Source: Setomelanomma holmii
Lineage: Eukaryota > Ascomycota > Dothideomycetes > Pleosporales > Phaeosphaeriaceae
Length of the DNA: 64,000 nt
Direction: 5' to 3'
Assembly: GCA_010015745.1 (NCBI GenBank)
Contig: ML978158.1
Location: forward strand, 609,137-673,136
Below, piece by piece: positions 32,810-42,652 of this stretch; the first letter of the stretch is position 1, and the number at the start of each line of letters is the position of its first letter. A model generated the notes under the pieces. It was given only the letters and a program-made list of their open reading frames with translations. It searched no databases and was not told where the DNA came from. The position numbers and the translations under genes were made by a program.

Positions 32810-33125
32810 GATTCATGCAGCATGTTCTCGTAGTGTGGCGAAAGTACGCGATCAATGGGTCAGGTCATGTCCGAATAAAGGATACCGACTGGCCGCTGAT
32901 CATGCTTGTCGCAATGCCAACGTGCAGGAAAAGTTACTAGTTCAATACGATCGTGTCGAAAAACAGCTCAAAGTGAGTTCGTGGCAGCCTGACGGCGACT
33001 TGCAGAGAGGCTTAGTTCAACCCCGCACATGCGCCAGCCAATCATGGGCTTGAGCTTTATCAGGTGACCGTGTTTCCGCGAACATGCCGTCTTGAGAAGT
33101 GTATTTTGATCTCGTTAATGATGCT
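32810..33125. other. HET gene upstream region
   Basis: About 315 bases; nothing beyond likely promoter. Confidence 0.5.
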
Positions 33126-33932
33126 TTATCCGAGCAATCTCGCGAGGCTGCCAGCGCTGATACTGAGACTCAGGCTCAGCTTCAGTCCCTTCGTTTGAGC
33201 AGTGAATTGCTGCTTATGTTCGCTCCATTCTCTCCGCACTTGCGCTCGTTGCTGAAGGTTGCTCGGTCGCCGTTGCAGGTTGTCTCTCTTGTCGCTTTCT
33301 CGCTGCACCAGCGGTCTTCTCTCTAGTGCCTTTGTATCACGTAGAATGGAGTCTTTCAACGCGCTCAGACCTCCCAGAGTATGTGAGGGCAGGTCCTCGC
33401 TAATGAGCGTGCCATTTCGTGATTGAGTAATGAAGCTTCCGAAGCGATACGAGTGTAGAACAATGTTCTGGATCTCCGATATGCCGCGCTCTTGCGTGCG
33501 AGAAAACTCCAACAAATCGGATACTGTCTTGTAGCTCCCAAGATCCCATACGGCAGCATGCTTCTCGGTGATCAACACAAAACTCTTGTCGGCACCCAGA
33601 GCTACTATCCTAGGTCGATCCAGCCAGTCGCCATCTTTGATCCTTGCTTGCAGCGCTGTGAGCAGGGTCTCGGGTAAGTTCATCCACCGGTATGATACAC
33701 CGTCGTGGGCAAAGAAGGACGAGTTGTAGGGTCCCAGGGAGCATCGAATGCAGGGAACATCGCGCAGATATCTTTGCTGACCATCGCGAGCATACAGAAA
33801 CTCTTGCAAGTGAAGAGGCAGGCTTTGACTATCAATGTGATCTTGGCCGCTGGTATCACGCCAGGTGATGAGGTAGCTGTCCTCAAATCCGAGTGCGACG
33901 TGATGCACTTGCCGAAGCTGGGCTGAAGACAA
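33126..33932 (-). CDS. unknown protein, paralogue of the divergent neighbour at 34.7-35.9 kb
   Basis: Single frame of 268 residues, MSSAQLRQVHHVALGFEDSY. I do not recognise a named family. It aligns by eye along about 190 residues with the head-to-head neighbour: EDSYLITWRDTSGQ versus SDSWLLSLKDNTGT, RWMNLPETLLTALQ versus RWGNLPISLEDALQ, DRPRIVALGADKSFVLITE versus GPPRIVTWGPEGAFFAMSE, FGSFITQSRNGTLIS versus SDQFIAIRKDGTWAG. Repeated short beta-strand blocks ending in a small-residue turn suggest an all-beta, propeller-like fold. The C-terminus is basic and helical (QRRPSNLQQRAQVRREWSEH). It lacks the HPD module of its partner. No signal or membrane segment. Confidence 0.7.
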   Translation of the reverse strand: MSSAQLRQVHHVALGFEDSYLITWRDTSGQDHIDSQSLPLHLQEFLYARDGQQRYLRDVPCIRCSLGPYNSSFFAHDGVSYRWMNLPETLLTALQARIKDGDWLDRPRIVALGADKSFVLITEKHAAVWDLGSYKTVSDLLEFSRTQERGISEIQNIVLHSYRFGSFITQSRNGTLISEDLPSHTLGGLSALKDSILRDTKALERRPLVQRESDKRDNLQRRPSNLQQRAQVRREWSEHKQQFTAQTKGLKLSLSLSISAGSLARLLG

Positions 33933-34664
33933 GAGGACCGAAAGCTTTCTAGGCAGGCGAGCGCTGGCTCTTGTTAGCGCTTTGAAAATTTTATGGTTCG
34001 AAACATCTTAACGTACACCTCTCTACGTGATGGACATTGAAAGAACGCACTACCGCGTTGGCCGAAGGCAAAGGTTGTGTCGCACATCGAGGCTGGACGT
34101 TGGCGCTCGCTAGACGAAACAGCGGTCAAGAAAAGCAGGATGTTCAATTAAGCAGACGTAGCTTCCTCTACCACGGCTTTAGCGGATAGTGAAGAAGAGT
34201 AGCAAATACAACGAGGCTGCTATCTAGATCGAAAGATTGGGCATTCTCTGCCAAGCCGATCGCTTCCAGGGTCAAAACAAGAAAGCAGCATCGAAGCCTC
34301 AAGAGACCCCACGCCCCGTTGGCATAGAGACGCGAAGACCGGCAAAGCTAGTGGACGAAGCGCGCATTCAGCACCGAAAGACGAAGATCTTGTGCCCGCT
34401 GAGGCCCAGTCGCATGTGGCTGGTGAAGTTCTTCTAGACTTGTGGTGCACAGCAAGAATTTGAGGCAGTGACGTCATTCTTCATCTTGGCCAATAGCGAT
34501 CCAGATGACCTCCCCCAGCACTTCGTCTTTCTTCTCATTTGGGACAAGAGATAGCTTCATCTCTAAGAGCTTCCAAGGTCTTAAGTAGTGAGTAGGATGC
34601 GTTCCCACATCCTTCGGACAACGCTTATTATCACAGTCGGAATCTACCTTCACCCCTGCAAGAC
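33933..34664. other. shared upstream region of two divergent paralogues
   Basis: About 730 bases between head-to-head genes. No gene recognised. The upstream start of the plus-strand paralogue may lie here. Confidence 0.5.
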
Positions 34665-35855
34665 TTGCTCCGCAGCAGTTCCGTTGCAGACCTTCACTGG
34701 GCTACTCTAGGGTCAACATCAGACTCCTGGCTCCTCAGCTTGAAGGACAACACAGGGACCAACACACTTCGATGGGGTCCATCTACACCTCAACGCCTGC
34801 AGATTATTTTAGCCAAAACATGGCACTCACCTCACCTTCGGGCCTTCCTCGGTCCAGATGACTCCTTCATAATATGGCATCCCGAACTCATTCGGTGGGG
34901 AAATCTCCCCATCAGCCTTGAGGATGCATTACAATCATGGCTCACGCCCTCAGGTTGGCGCGTCGGCCCACCAAGAATTGTAACATGGGGACCCGAGGGC
35001 GCCTTCTTCGCTATGAGTGAATACGGTAACGTCGTATATCGTCTAGGCGATGACGACGCTTGGGAAATCTACAAAGAAACTATCGAAGAATGGAAAACAG
35101 AAAAAGGTTTCTTATGGAGCGAACTGGCCTTTATCACCCTAGACCCCTCAAGCTCCGATCAATTCATCGCGATCCGCAAAGACGGAACATGGGCCGGCTC
35201 AATCGACGACATCAACGAAGACGCGCTGGAAGCCTTCGCACTCAATTTCTTCGCCCGCGCAAAAACAAAACGCAAAGCTAAGCCGAGTACAAGCGGGCAT
35301 ATACCAGATGACACAACGGCATCCAAGAACACACGCCCAGACGCGGCAACACAAGCATTGTATGAGAAATGGTCGCTCGAAACAGCAACGATGTTCGCAA
35401 ACGCATCCGCCGCAATTGGAGGCACGAGCCCCAAAACACCAAGGAAACTCCAAGTCCGCTCTCAATCCTCAACTTCGTCGTCGGAGCAATCCCAATCCCC
35501 ATCCCCCCGACCAGCCGCATCCCGCTCCACCTCCACAGCCCCAAGACTCCTCACCGCATTCCCCTACCTACCAGCCACAATCACAACATGCGCGCTTGCA
35601 TCATGCGCAATTCTAAAATCCGATGCAGACGGGATACACGCGTGCCAACATGATGTGGAGAAATTGCTTCGCGCAAGTGGGCTTTATAGCTACGAGTGGC
35701 TGCGCCAGGAGAGATTGAGATGGCATCCTGATCGCTTTGGAAGGCTCTGTGAGGAAGGGTGGAGGGAGGCGGGGAGAAAGATGGCGGGCGAAATGTTCAA
35801 GCTTATTCACGGGTTGATGGAGGAGTTCAAGGGAGTTGGTGGTGGGCAGGGGTAG
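34665..35855 (+). CDS. unknown beta-rich protein with C-terminal HPD (J-like, NFKBIL1-like) module; start uncertain
   Basis: Frame of 396 codons. Residues 1-190 resemble the head-to-head neighbour (see that entry). Residues about 205-300 are Thr/Ser/Pro-rich linker. The last 75 residues, LLRASGLYSYEWLRQERLRW and HPDRFGRLCEEGW, contain an HPD motif in a helix-rich context like the divergent J-like C-terminus of NFKBIL1-type proteins; whether it works with Hsp70 is unknown. There is no in-frame ATG between the upstream stop near 34594 and position 34665; the paralogue's Met aligns with the TTG at 34665. So either a non-ATG start, a missed short first exon, or a lost start codon. Confidence 0.65.
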   Translation: MLRSSSVADLHWATLGSTSDSWLLSLKDNTGTNTLRWGPSTPQRLQIILAKTWHSPHLRAFLGPDDSFIIWHPELIRWGNLPISLEDALQSWLTPSGWRVGPPRIVTWGPEGAFFAMSEYGNVVYRLGDDDAWEIYKETIEEWKTEKGFLWSELAFITLDPSSSDQFIAIRKDGTWAGSIDDINEDALEAFALNFFARAKTKRKAKPSTSGHIPDDTTASKNTRPDAATQALYEKWSLETATMFANASAAIGGTSPKTPRKLQVRSQSSTSSSEQSQSPSPRPAASRSTSTAPRLLTAFPYLPATITTCALASCAILKSDADGIHACQHDVEKLLRASGLYSYEWLRQERLRWHPDRFGRLCEEGWREAGRKMAGEMFKLIHGLMEEFKGVGGGQG

Positions 35856-36376
35856 ATTAGTTATCTTGTTATAAGAGCTGTAGATTGTTCTGGCTTACTG
35901 TACATCAGCCTCGTCTCTAAGCGAACGGCGGTTCATAGACTATCGTATCTGTGTCAGCGTCAGCAGTGTTGCACAGTAAAGTCGACAAGAATTTTCTGAT
36001 TTGGGCAATTTAGCAATGAGGAGATATGTATAATTTGGCTGACCAAAAACCCTGACCATGTAGTGGCATCGCATATGGTGAAGGATGGAGCTGTTCTCAG
36101 CTGGACAGGGATGAACAGCTGACTTCTCATCAGGTATCTTGTCCGTGATTGAGCATCAAAGCAGGGAGCATACTACACTAGGCATGCTGAAAGACGTACA
36201 GCTCACCAATCCGCAGACAACCTTGATCTTCTCTCTAGCACGTAAGATCTGCTTGAGCGACACGCCCGGCGAAATTTAACCAACGCACCTTTCTGCAAAT
36301 CCTCACTCAGTCGTACACTGGCTTCGCTATCCTTCCGACTCCTACCCAACACAAGCAACCCGAAGAGCTGACCACA
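35856..36376. other. intergenic
   Basis: About 520 bases; promoter of the dehydrogenase gene; nothing else seen. Confidence 0.5.
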
Positions 36377-37729
36377 ATGTTACCCGTGTCGCACGAACGA
36401 TCCCGCTCCCACTCTCGCCCCCGAATGCCTCAAGCCCATCAGCCAACCATGCGCGCCGTGAGATGGCACGGTCACCCCAACCACGTCACCGTCGACACCA
36501 TCCCAAAGGCCACGCTCTTCACCTCTGAAGATGCTCTCATCCACCTCACGTCCAGCGCAATCTGCGGCTCCGAACTCCACGTATACCACGGGATTGCTGG
36601 CTCTCGCGAGCCACCCTGGACGCTCGGACACGAAGGCGTGGGCATCGTGCAAGAAGTCGGGGACGCTGTGCAGATTGTGAAACCGGGCGATCGCGTCGTG
36701 GTACCGTGTATACCCGGCGATGGGAAGTTGGAAATCAATCCAATTCCAAGTGGAAAGGTGTGGGGGTATGGGCCGGATCAGAATGGGAACACGGATGGCT
36801 TGCAAGGTGTGTGCTGAACTCGGACGTGTTAATGGTTGATTAGTATGCTGACGGTGGGTGTAGCTGAGTATATTCGTGTCCCTCAGGCTGATGCTAATCT
36901 GATTCCGATCCCGCATCATCCTTCGCGCGAGCTGGATTACCTCATGATCAGCGATATCTGGGCTACAGCATGGACGTGTCTTGACGCATCCGGGTTCAAG
37001 GCCGGTGAGACGGTCGCTGTTTTTGGCGCGGGACCTGTCGGCCTGTTGTGCGCATACACTGCGCTTTTTCGTGGTGCATCGCGCGTCTACGTTGTTGACC
37101 ATGTCAAGCTGCGTCTTGCGAAGGCGAAGGAACTCGGCGCAATTCCGATCGACTTCACGAAGGGCAACGCAGCGAAGCAGATTTTAAAGATCGAGGAGCT
37201 TGGCGTAGATCGAAGCTGCGACTGTTGAGGGTACGAGTGTGTCAACGAGAAATTGGAACCGCAACATAACGCCATTGTCAACGACATGATCGATGTGACC
37301 ATTCCAGGTGGCGGTATTGGAATCATCGGCGTATACATGGCTGAGAGTAGAGCGCCAGGCCGCCCCAATGCAGATGAGATATCGCCGACAATCGAATTTC
37401 CTATGACGGCATTTTGGAAGAAAAGCCTGTCAATGAAGGCCGCCATCGGCAATCCTCAACTCCTTGCTCTACAGCTGGTTAAGTTGATCAAAAGTGGGCG
37501 CGCTCACCCAGGCTGTGTTGTCAGTAGTGTGATCAGCATCGAGAGTGCGCCTGAGGGCTATAGACGGTTCAACAAGCATTTCGAGACGAAGGTGGTCATT
37601 CGGTTTCCATGGGAGGAGGAAGACTGGCATGTAAATGACAGAAGCCATGCGGAGGCTATTGAGCATACTAGTGGAAGGTCGGAGAGTGGTAGCCACGTAG
37701 ATTCGGAGGGCGTCGAGGATGAGCTTTGA
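36377..37729 (+). pseudogene. zinc-type (GSH-independent formaldehyde dehydrogenase-like) MDR dehydrogenase with one in-frame TGA
   Basis: Exon 1 36377-36806 (a second possible start, MRAVRWHG, at 36449), intron 57 bases, exon 2 36864-37729. MDR features: catalytic zinc Cys in SSAICGSELHVYHG, His-Glu in TLGHEGVGIVQEVG, GDRVVVPC, and Rossmann motif VAVFGAGPVGLLCAY. The fold continues through the stop: VDRSCDC, then TGA at 37226-37228, then GYECVNEKLEPQHNAIVNDM and GGIGIIGVYMAESRAPGRPN in the same frame to TGA at the end. No intron can remove the stop. The four structural-zinc cysteines normally after VVPC are missing and that loop is short. Family members oxidise formaldehyde or related alcohols with NAD. 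Either a pseudogene, stop readthrough, or a base error. Confidence 0.78.
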
Positions 37730-37974
37730 GCCTCCTGGAGAACTAGAAGTGGCGCAGGGCCGTACCACCTGTTTCAGACCACCGTATCAATAACGCCATC
37801 CTGCTTCATTACCGCGTTCATTCCATTTTGAACTTATCGAACACCTTAGGTATATCCGTAGCAGCCGTGCCGTTCAAAGCATAAGCAGTCCTGTATGTCA
37901 CAAAGCAGTTAGCAAGCTACCTGGAAGATGCGATACCGTGGCTATTGACGAAGGGTTTTCTTATTGCAAAAATG

Positions 37975-38505
37975 TTAGTAAATATGTCTACATTGGCAAT
38001 GACTCTTGTTTGGAGCCATCTTAACAGAGTCCATTCTCAAGAAACGTACCATTTGTTCAAGCATATTTCTGTCCGTCCTTCGGGAACGGCGTATCCGGTT
38101 TCTGCGTCTTCGAGCATTTTCCTCCGAGAACATCACAAGTATCCGCATCCGCCTCGCCCCTCTTCTTATTGATGAAACTGTATCCGCACCCGTGTACTCG
38201 CGATATGGTATGTCAGGCATACCATGACAAATGTACGTCGTCCCGTCGGAACAGATTTCATGGATACGAAGTTGACAGCGTTCTTTGCCTTTGTACGACC
38301 TTGTCATGACATTCCAATTCGACAGTATGGCGGCAATACCACAGCCATCAGAGTAATGGGACGTGCCGCCAAAGCAGCAGGTATCGGAGGCAATGTTAGT
38401 GCATTGCATCCATGGATTGCCGTTACGATGATTATTATCGTAGAAGCGGACGTCGATGGCAGAGGCGGCTGCAGCGAGTCAAAGGATGATCCGAAACCAA
38501 TGCAT
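37975..38505 (-). pseudogene. small cysteine-rich secreted protein with a TGA inside the signal peptide
   Basis: The minus frame from ATG 38505 reads MHWFRIIL, then TGA (38481-38479), then LAAAASAIDVRFYDNN and continues as one frame: PWMQCTNIASDTCCFGGTS, GCGIAAILSNWNV, GKERCQLRIHEICSDGTTYI. Apart from the stop this is a textbook secreted effector-like protein: hydrophobic signal with A-x-A cleavage, then about seven cysteines. The Arg-rich tail after about 38150 does not look like protein of this type, so the true end or a 3' intron is unclear. Interpretation: inactivated small secreted protein gene, or UGA read as Trp by readthrough. Confidence 0.5.
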
Positions 38506-39196
38506 AGTAAAAGCGTCGGCTGGAGATTGCAAGGTAAAAGACCAAACAGATAGTCTGCAGAAGAATGGGGCAGTGAGCTGCTGCTTAGAAAAGGAAGTGG
38601 TGAAGAGCCTGACTCTAGTATCGAAGCAACCTCTTTACCATGTGTTTATACTTCCATACTCCCTGGATCAGCACATGAACTGTCGGGGGATCGCGCACGG
38701 TATTGCCTGCGGTAAATCGTACAGAAAATGCAAAGCATGTTGGTATACAACACAAGAGAAATGGATGAGACTAACCCGATCAAACCAGAAGTATGCAGAG
38801 AAAACACGGAAAGAGTCAATAGGCGGGACATCCAAAATGGGTCGGGCGTTTGCTTACAGAACTAATTGTGCTGTTGAACTCAGGAAAGGCAGACCTTGTC
38901 TCGATCTAGAAGGATTTCGCCCGCGGCGTATTGCTCACAATGCATGAAGCTTATGGTATATGATTCATAGTCATTCCTACCTGGGTTCTTGATCATCTTT
39001 ATATTAACCTTGAGGATCAAGTCTTCGATTGTTTCTCTTATCGGTCAGGCGCGATGCATGGGATATTCGATGACGGATTGCTTCACTACAAATGTTGAAG
39101 GTTACGGGGTTGTGCGAGAATGTGCAAGTGTGCGAGTGTTGAGTATTTGAATGAACACTCTGAATGCATTGACAATAGTGTGTTCTCCACAATGAC
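38506..39196. other. intergenic
   Basis: About 690 bases with no supported gene. Confidence 0.5.
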
Positions 39197-41227
39197 TTAG
39201 AATATTTGGAAGTCGACCGATTTGTCCTCAATATGCGTCTCATCCATTCCAGAAAAGCCTTCACCCTCCATGTGGCCGTGAATATAGCGCGTTCCTATGA
39301 GTCTGACCTCCTTGTTTGCTTCAGCGTAGAGCGGCTTCGGACGGAGAACGACTGGGACAGAACAACCATAAAGGACACATACGAGGTCCCCAACCTTGAT
39401 ATCGTGCGGGCCGGTCCCGACGGCGAATTAGTCGTCCTTGTGCCATGTGCTCGTATCTGCTTGCGCAAGCTTACAGCGAAAGATCCTTTGACCGTCGACA
39501 ACAGCCTGTACCCTTTCAAGGTAGCTGATCATAGTACTGGCGTTCCCCTTGGCTCTAGTGAGTGTAGACAACTCAAGATCCCCATATCCGTGCCAGCTCA
39601 GTTTTATGAGCGCCAACGCGCAAGCGCGGCGATACCACGCAGGCGCGTTGAATCCTTCAGGTGTGCGGTTTGCGACCAGGGTCGTCCAAAATTGATCCTC
39701 GATACCATCCTTCAATGTTCCCTTCCAGCCCAGGAGCCGAACGGAATCCGACTCGACGGTATCGTTCGACATAATTGAAGAGATTCTACCAATTGTACCA
39801 AGGACGAGTCCTCTGACACGTAGGATTGGCACAATCGCTGCAAGAGACACTGTTGCTTGCATGGTGCATCCACGTGAAGCAGTGTAAAGCAGATGATTTG
39901 GTGTTCCAAGTAAGATCTGCGAATGTGTGAGACGACTGGAAGCTTGGTCATCTCCGAATGAAGCTACTCCGATCCAGCTAGGAAGACGTTTGTTTTTGAA
40001 GGGCTTATATCGCGTTAAATTTGGCCATGTAGCCCAGGGTCGGCAAATGATATCCAGAGACCTCGATTGCTCAATGCAATACGTAACGACATCCGAGAAT
40101 ACATCGACAGCATGCCTGGAGTAATGACTAGTGAGCGAAATGGGGCTGGCCGTGTGACTTTCACCTCTGCGAACGATCTTTTCCCTGTCACTGGCCAAGT
40201 AGAGGAGGGCGTACACTGCATCTCGCATTTCGGAGACGGTGAAAGGCGAGGCCGCCAATACAAGCTCTTCGAGAGTCATCAAGCGCGTCTGAAGCCGAAG
40301 ATCCGTGGTTTTTCGTAAGCAGTTACGCGACAATTCCCGAAGTGCCATTGCTCTTAGACGTTCGTGGTGATTCGGCGTGAGCTCATAGAGCGGAGATGAA
40401 GAGAACCTTTCGATAAGAGTTTTTACTCCAGTCAGATTGTGCAGATATATGTCAATGGCATGGGTAAAGTCCAGCCAGCTGATGACATGAGTGTGCAGTC
40501 TGATCGATAATTGTCTTGCGCACGCGATTTCCTGGATAACCCATCGCCTGCTACACCACGGACTTCGTAAGAGATGACCAAAGGATAACCAATAATATGC
40601 TACTTCGAAGCTGGCCGGATTGAGATCTAGGATAGTATCGAGAGTCCGCAGGTTGAGAATTTCAGGTATCAAGCCCACAGCTCGCTCCACGTCATCACCA
40701 CCTCCATCTCCTTCGCCTAATCATACGACAACGTTCCAAGGCGAGGAATATATATCGGGCATACTTGGTATTTGCTGGGTCTTGTCTGTCTCATCTTCTT
40801 GATTGATGCATACAGCGTCGACCCACAGCCACACGTATACTTCTGACTGACGCATCCGCCTCAAGGCTTTGCATAGATTATCCTTGACAAGGAAGCTGTA
40901 ATGAATAGTTTCGTTGACGGATCCTGCACTTTGCTTGTTGTTTTCTGTCTCTTTCTCTGGTTTTGCAAGGTCGGAAAGGATGATGACATGCTCAGCATTG
41001 CCCTTCTCCCACGCATAGGACAACGCCTGGAATGATAGTACAGCGGACTTGACTCTGGTGACGGACACTGGCTTCAGAGCACAAACAAGAGGATCCAAAT
41101 AGTCGCCGGGTGATATGCGAAGGAGTCGAACCTCGGATGAGGACAGTGGCAGATATGTATAGGCAGGCAAGTTGCAATTCAAGTTCGAGGCCGAACCACG
41201 TGCCGATGGCTGTTGAAATTTCACCAC
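39197..41227 (-). pseudogene. HET-domain gene with two in-frame stop codons
   Basis: One minus-strand frame of about 676 codons from ATG 41227 to TAA 39199-39197, broken by TGA at 40723-40721 and TAA at 39430-39428. HET landmarks: LSFQALSYAWEKGNAEHVII, VYVWLWVDAVCINQED, QIPSMPDIYSSPWNVVV then TGA then LGEGDG, where the family nearly always has VWLGE (so TGG to TGA), and SPWCSRRWVIQEIACARQL. After the TAA the conserved HET C-terminus continues: IKVGDLVCVLYGCSVPVVLR, then RLIGTRYIHGHMEGEG. Both stops lie inside conserved sequence with the frame preserved on either side, so this is a pseudogene rather than an annotation artefact. A 168-residue truncated HET product could still be made. Confidence 0.8.
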
Positions 41228-41263
41228 CTCGGCGGCAACGAGCCGTGCAATCGTCGCAGCTGT

Positions 41264-41818
41264 TCACCAATCAGGATTGTTTCCTTTGAACATCCTGTCG
41301 ATAGATCTGAACGTCCGGGTCAGATCTGTGGTACGGCTGGCATCGTAGAGAGAGGAAACATCGTGAAGGTGTGGAGACGATGATTGAGAGTGTGCTAGTG
41401 AGCGAGATTGTGACCAAGTCCAAGACCGAGATCGATTCCTCGCTGCGCCTATAATCCCTTCGCGGCCATCGTCACTGTAGAATGAGGCTGCTGGAGACTG
41501 TGATCGGCCCCAGGCATTGTCCTCGAACGGCTCAGGTGAAGTTGACCGTCGGCCGCGGGCTTGTGCCAATTCATGATCTTGCTTGATCTCTCGCAAAGGT
41601 GATGTCGCCGCCGGTAAGAATTGATTCGATGACGCGAGAGGCTTTGTGCTGCGGTGTTGTCTTGCTGGACTGCGACTAGGGCAACCCCACAAGCTCTCAT
41701 ACACCACACGAGCTCCTAGATCCCACTCAGTGCCTTCATCAGTAGAGCCAAATCCAGCGAACAATTCCCTTAGGCTATACCCGCGTGGAGGCCCATGCTC
41801 GTCATCAGCGATAGCCAT
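41264..41818 (-). CDS. small Ser/Arg-rich protein of unknown function
   Basis: Single frame of 184 residues, MAIADDEHGPPRGYSLRELF. The first 50 residues look ordered (LRELFAGFGSTDEGTEWDLG, ARVVYESLWGCPS); the rest is Ser/Arg-rich with repeated SRS and SQS, ending in an ordered-looking TDLTRTFRSIDRMFKGNNPD. Not recognised. It ends 37 bases before the start of the HET pseudogene, same strand. Composition suggests a phosphorylated or RNA-associated protein, but that is a guess. Confidence 0.55.
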   Translation of the reverse strand: MAIADDEHGPPRGYSLRELFAGFGSTDEGTEWDLGARVVYESLWGCPSRSPARQHRSTKPLASSNQFLPAATSPLREIKQDHELAQARGRRSTSPEPFEDNAWGRSQSPAASFYSDDGREGIIGAARNRSRSWTWSQSRSLAHSQSSSPHLHDVSSLYDASRTTDLTRTFRSIDRMFKGNNPDW

Positions 41819-42398
41819 AGTGGGTGCTTTTAGACTTCTCGATCAATGGGCCTCAGTCCCAGCCTTGTGTCATGTTCTTTTGCTCTGGCGAACCCACTTC
41901 AAAGGCCTCATCATGGGCGCAACAGATGCCTTGACTAAAGTAGCGCGCGCTTTTTGTGATCACTCCCGAATAGGTAACACAAAGTTGCGTCGTGCAATTG
42001 GCGATCGTATGTTGAAGGTGCTGAGTTGCACGGCTGAGATGAGAGCTGAAATGGCTGCCGATGCAGCATGCACGATTTGCTAAGCAACGGCCCGGCCACC
42101 TGCCGCATGACTCTCGCTTCAATACGGCGACGGCTGGTTTCTCTGTTCCGCTATGCATGCAAGTGGTAACAAGAGCTGCCAATAGCTTTGCGCTGCCGCG
42201 ATGCATTCATTAAAACCATGTTCATGCTCGACTTTGAGGTCGCAAGGTACGCATTGGTGACCCCACCACTGATCCTGTAGGCGAGCAGCGCGATGTCCCG
42301 AATGCCGAACGATACGGGAGAAATGCACGTCAGGTAGTGTGTAGGCCGCCAAGGGACGTTGGAACGGCAATGTCCATTCGCAGCATTGGTGCGTCTGA
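41819..42398. other. intergenic
   Basis: About 580 bases; nothing supported. Confidence 0.5.
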
Positions 42399-42652
42399 TC
42401 AACGTCCACCTTTCTCTACGGTTGTGATTTTCGGAAGCGCATTCCGGAGCTCCTCCTTGTCCTTTTCGGTAGGGACGAGTCCGAACTTCTCTTCCGCTTT
42501 ATCAGAGAGGTATAAGCCGATGCCTGCGTACGCCATGATGCCGACTCCGATGGCTAGTCGAGTCTTGGGTGTGATGCCTTTGTACCACCTGTGCAGATGT
42601 CAGATAGAGCCAATTGGTAACTTCTCATATTCGCTTACTGCCAGACAGCCAT
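42399..42652 (-). CDS. 67-residue single-pass membrane protein, probably mitochondrial
   Basis: Two exons: 42652-42639 (14 bases, MAVWQ) and 42588-42399. The product runs MAVWQWYKGITPKTRLAIGV, then GIMAYAGIGLYLSDKAEE and KFGLVPTEKDKEELRNALPK, ending with a basic tail. One transmembrane helix sits at about residues 17-33, flanked by a positive N-terminal and a charged C-terminal helix, typical of small mitochondrial inner-membrane accessory proteins. I have a sense that this is a widely conserved fungal mini-protein, but cannot name it. The GTAAGC donor and CACAG acceptor are good and place Trp across the junction. Confidence 0.72.

Noticed and set aside
40045..41227. RIP (repeat-induced point mutation) as cause of the stops
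   Set aside because: Canonical RIP changes CA to TA, which turns TGG into TAG rather than TGA, and the region is not conspicuously AT-rich.
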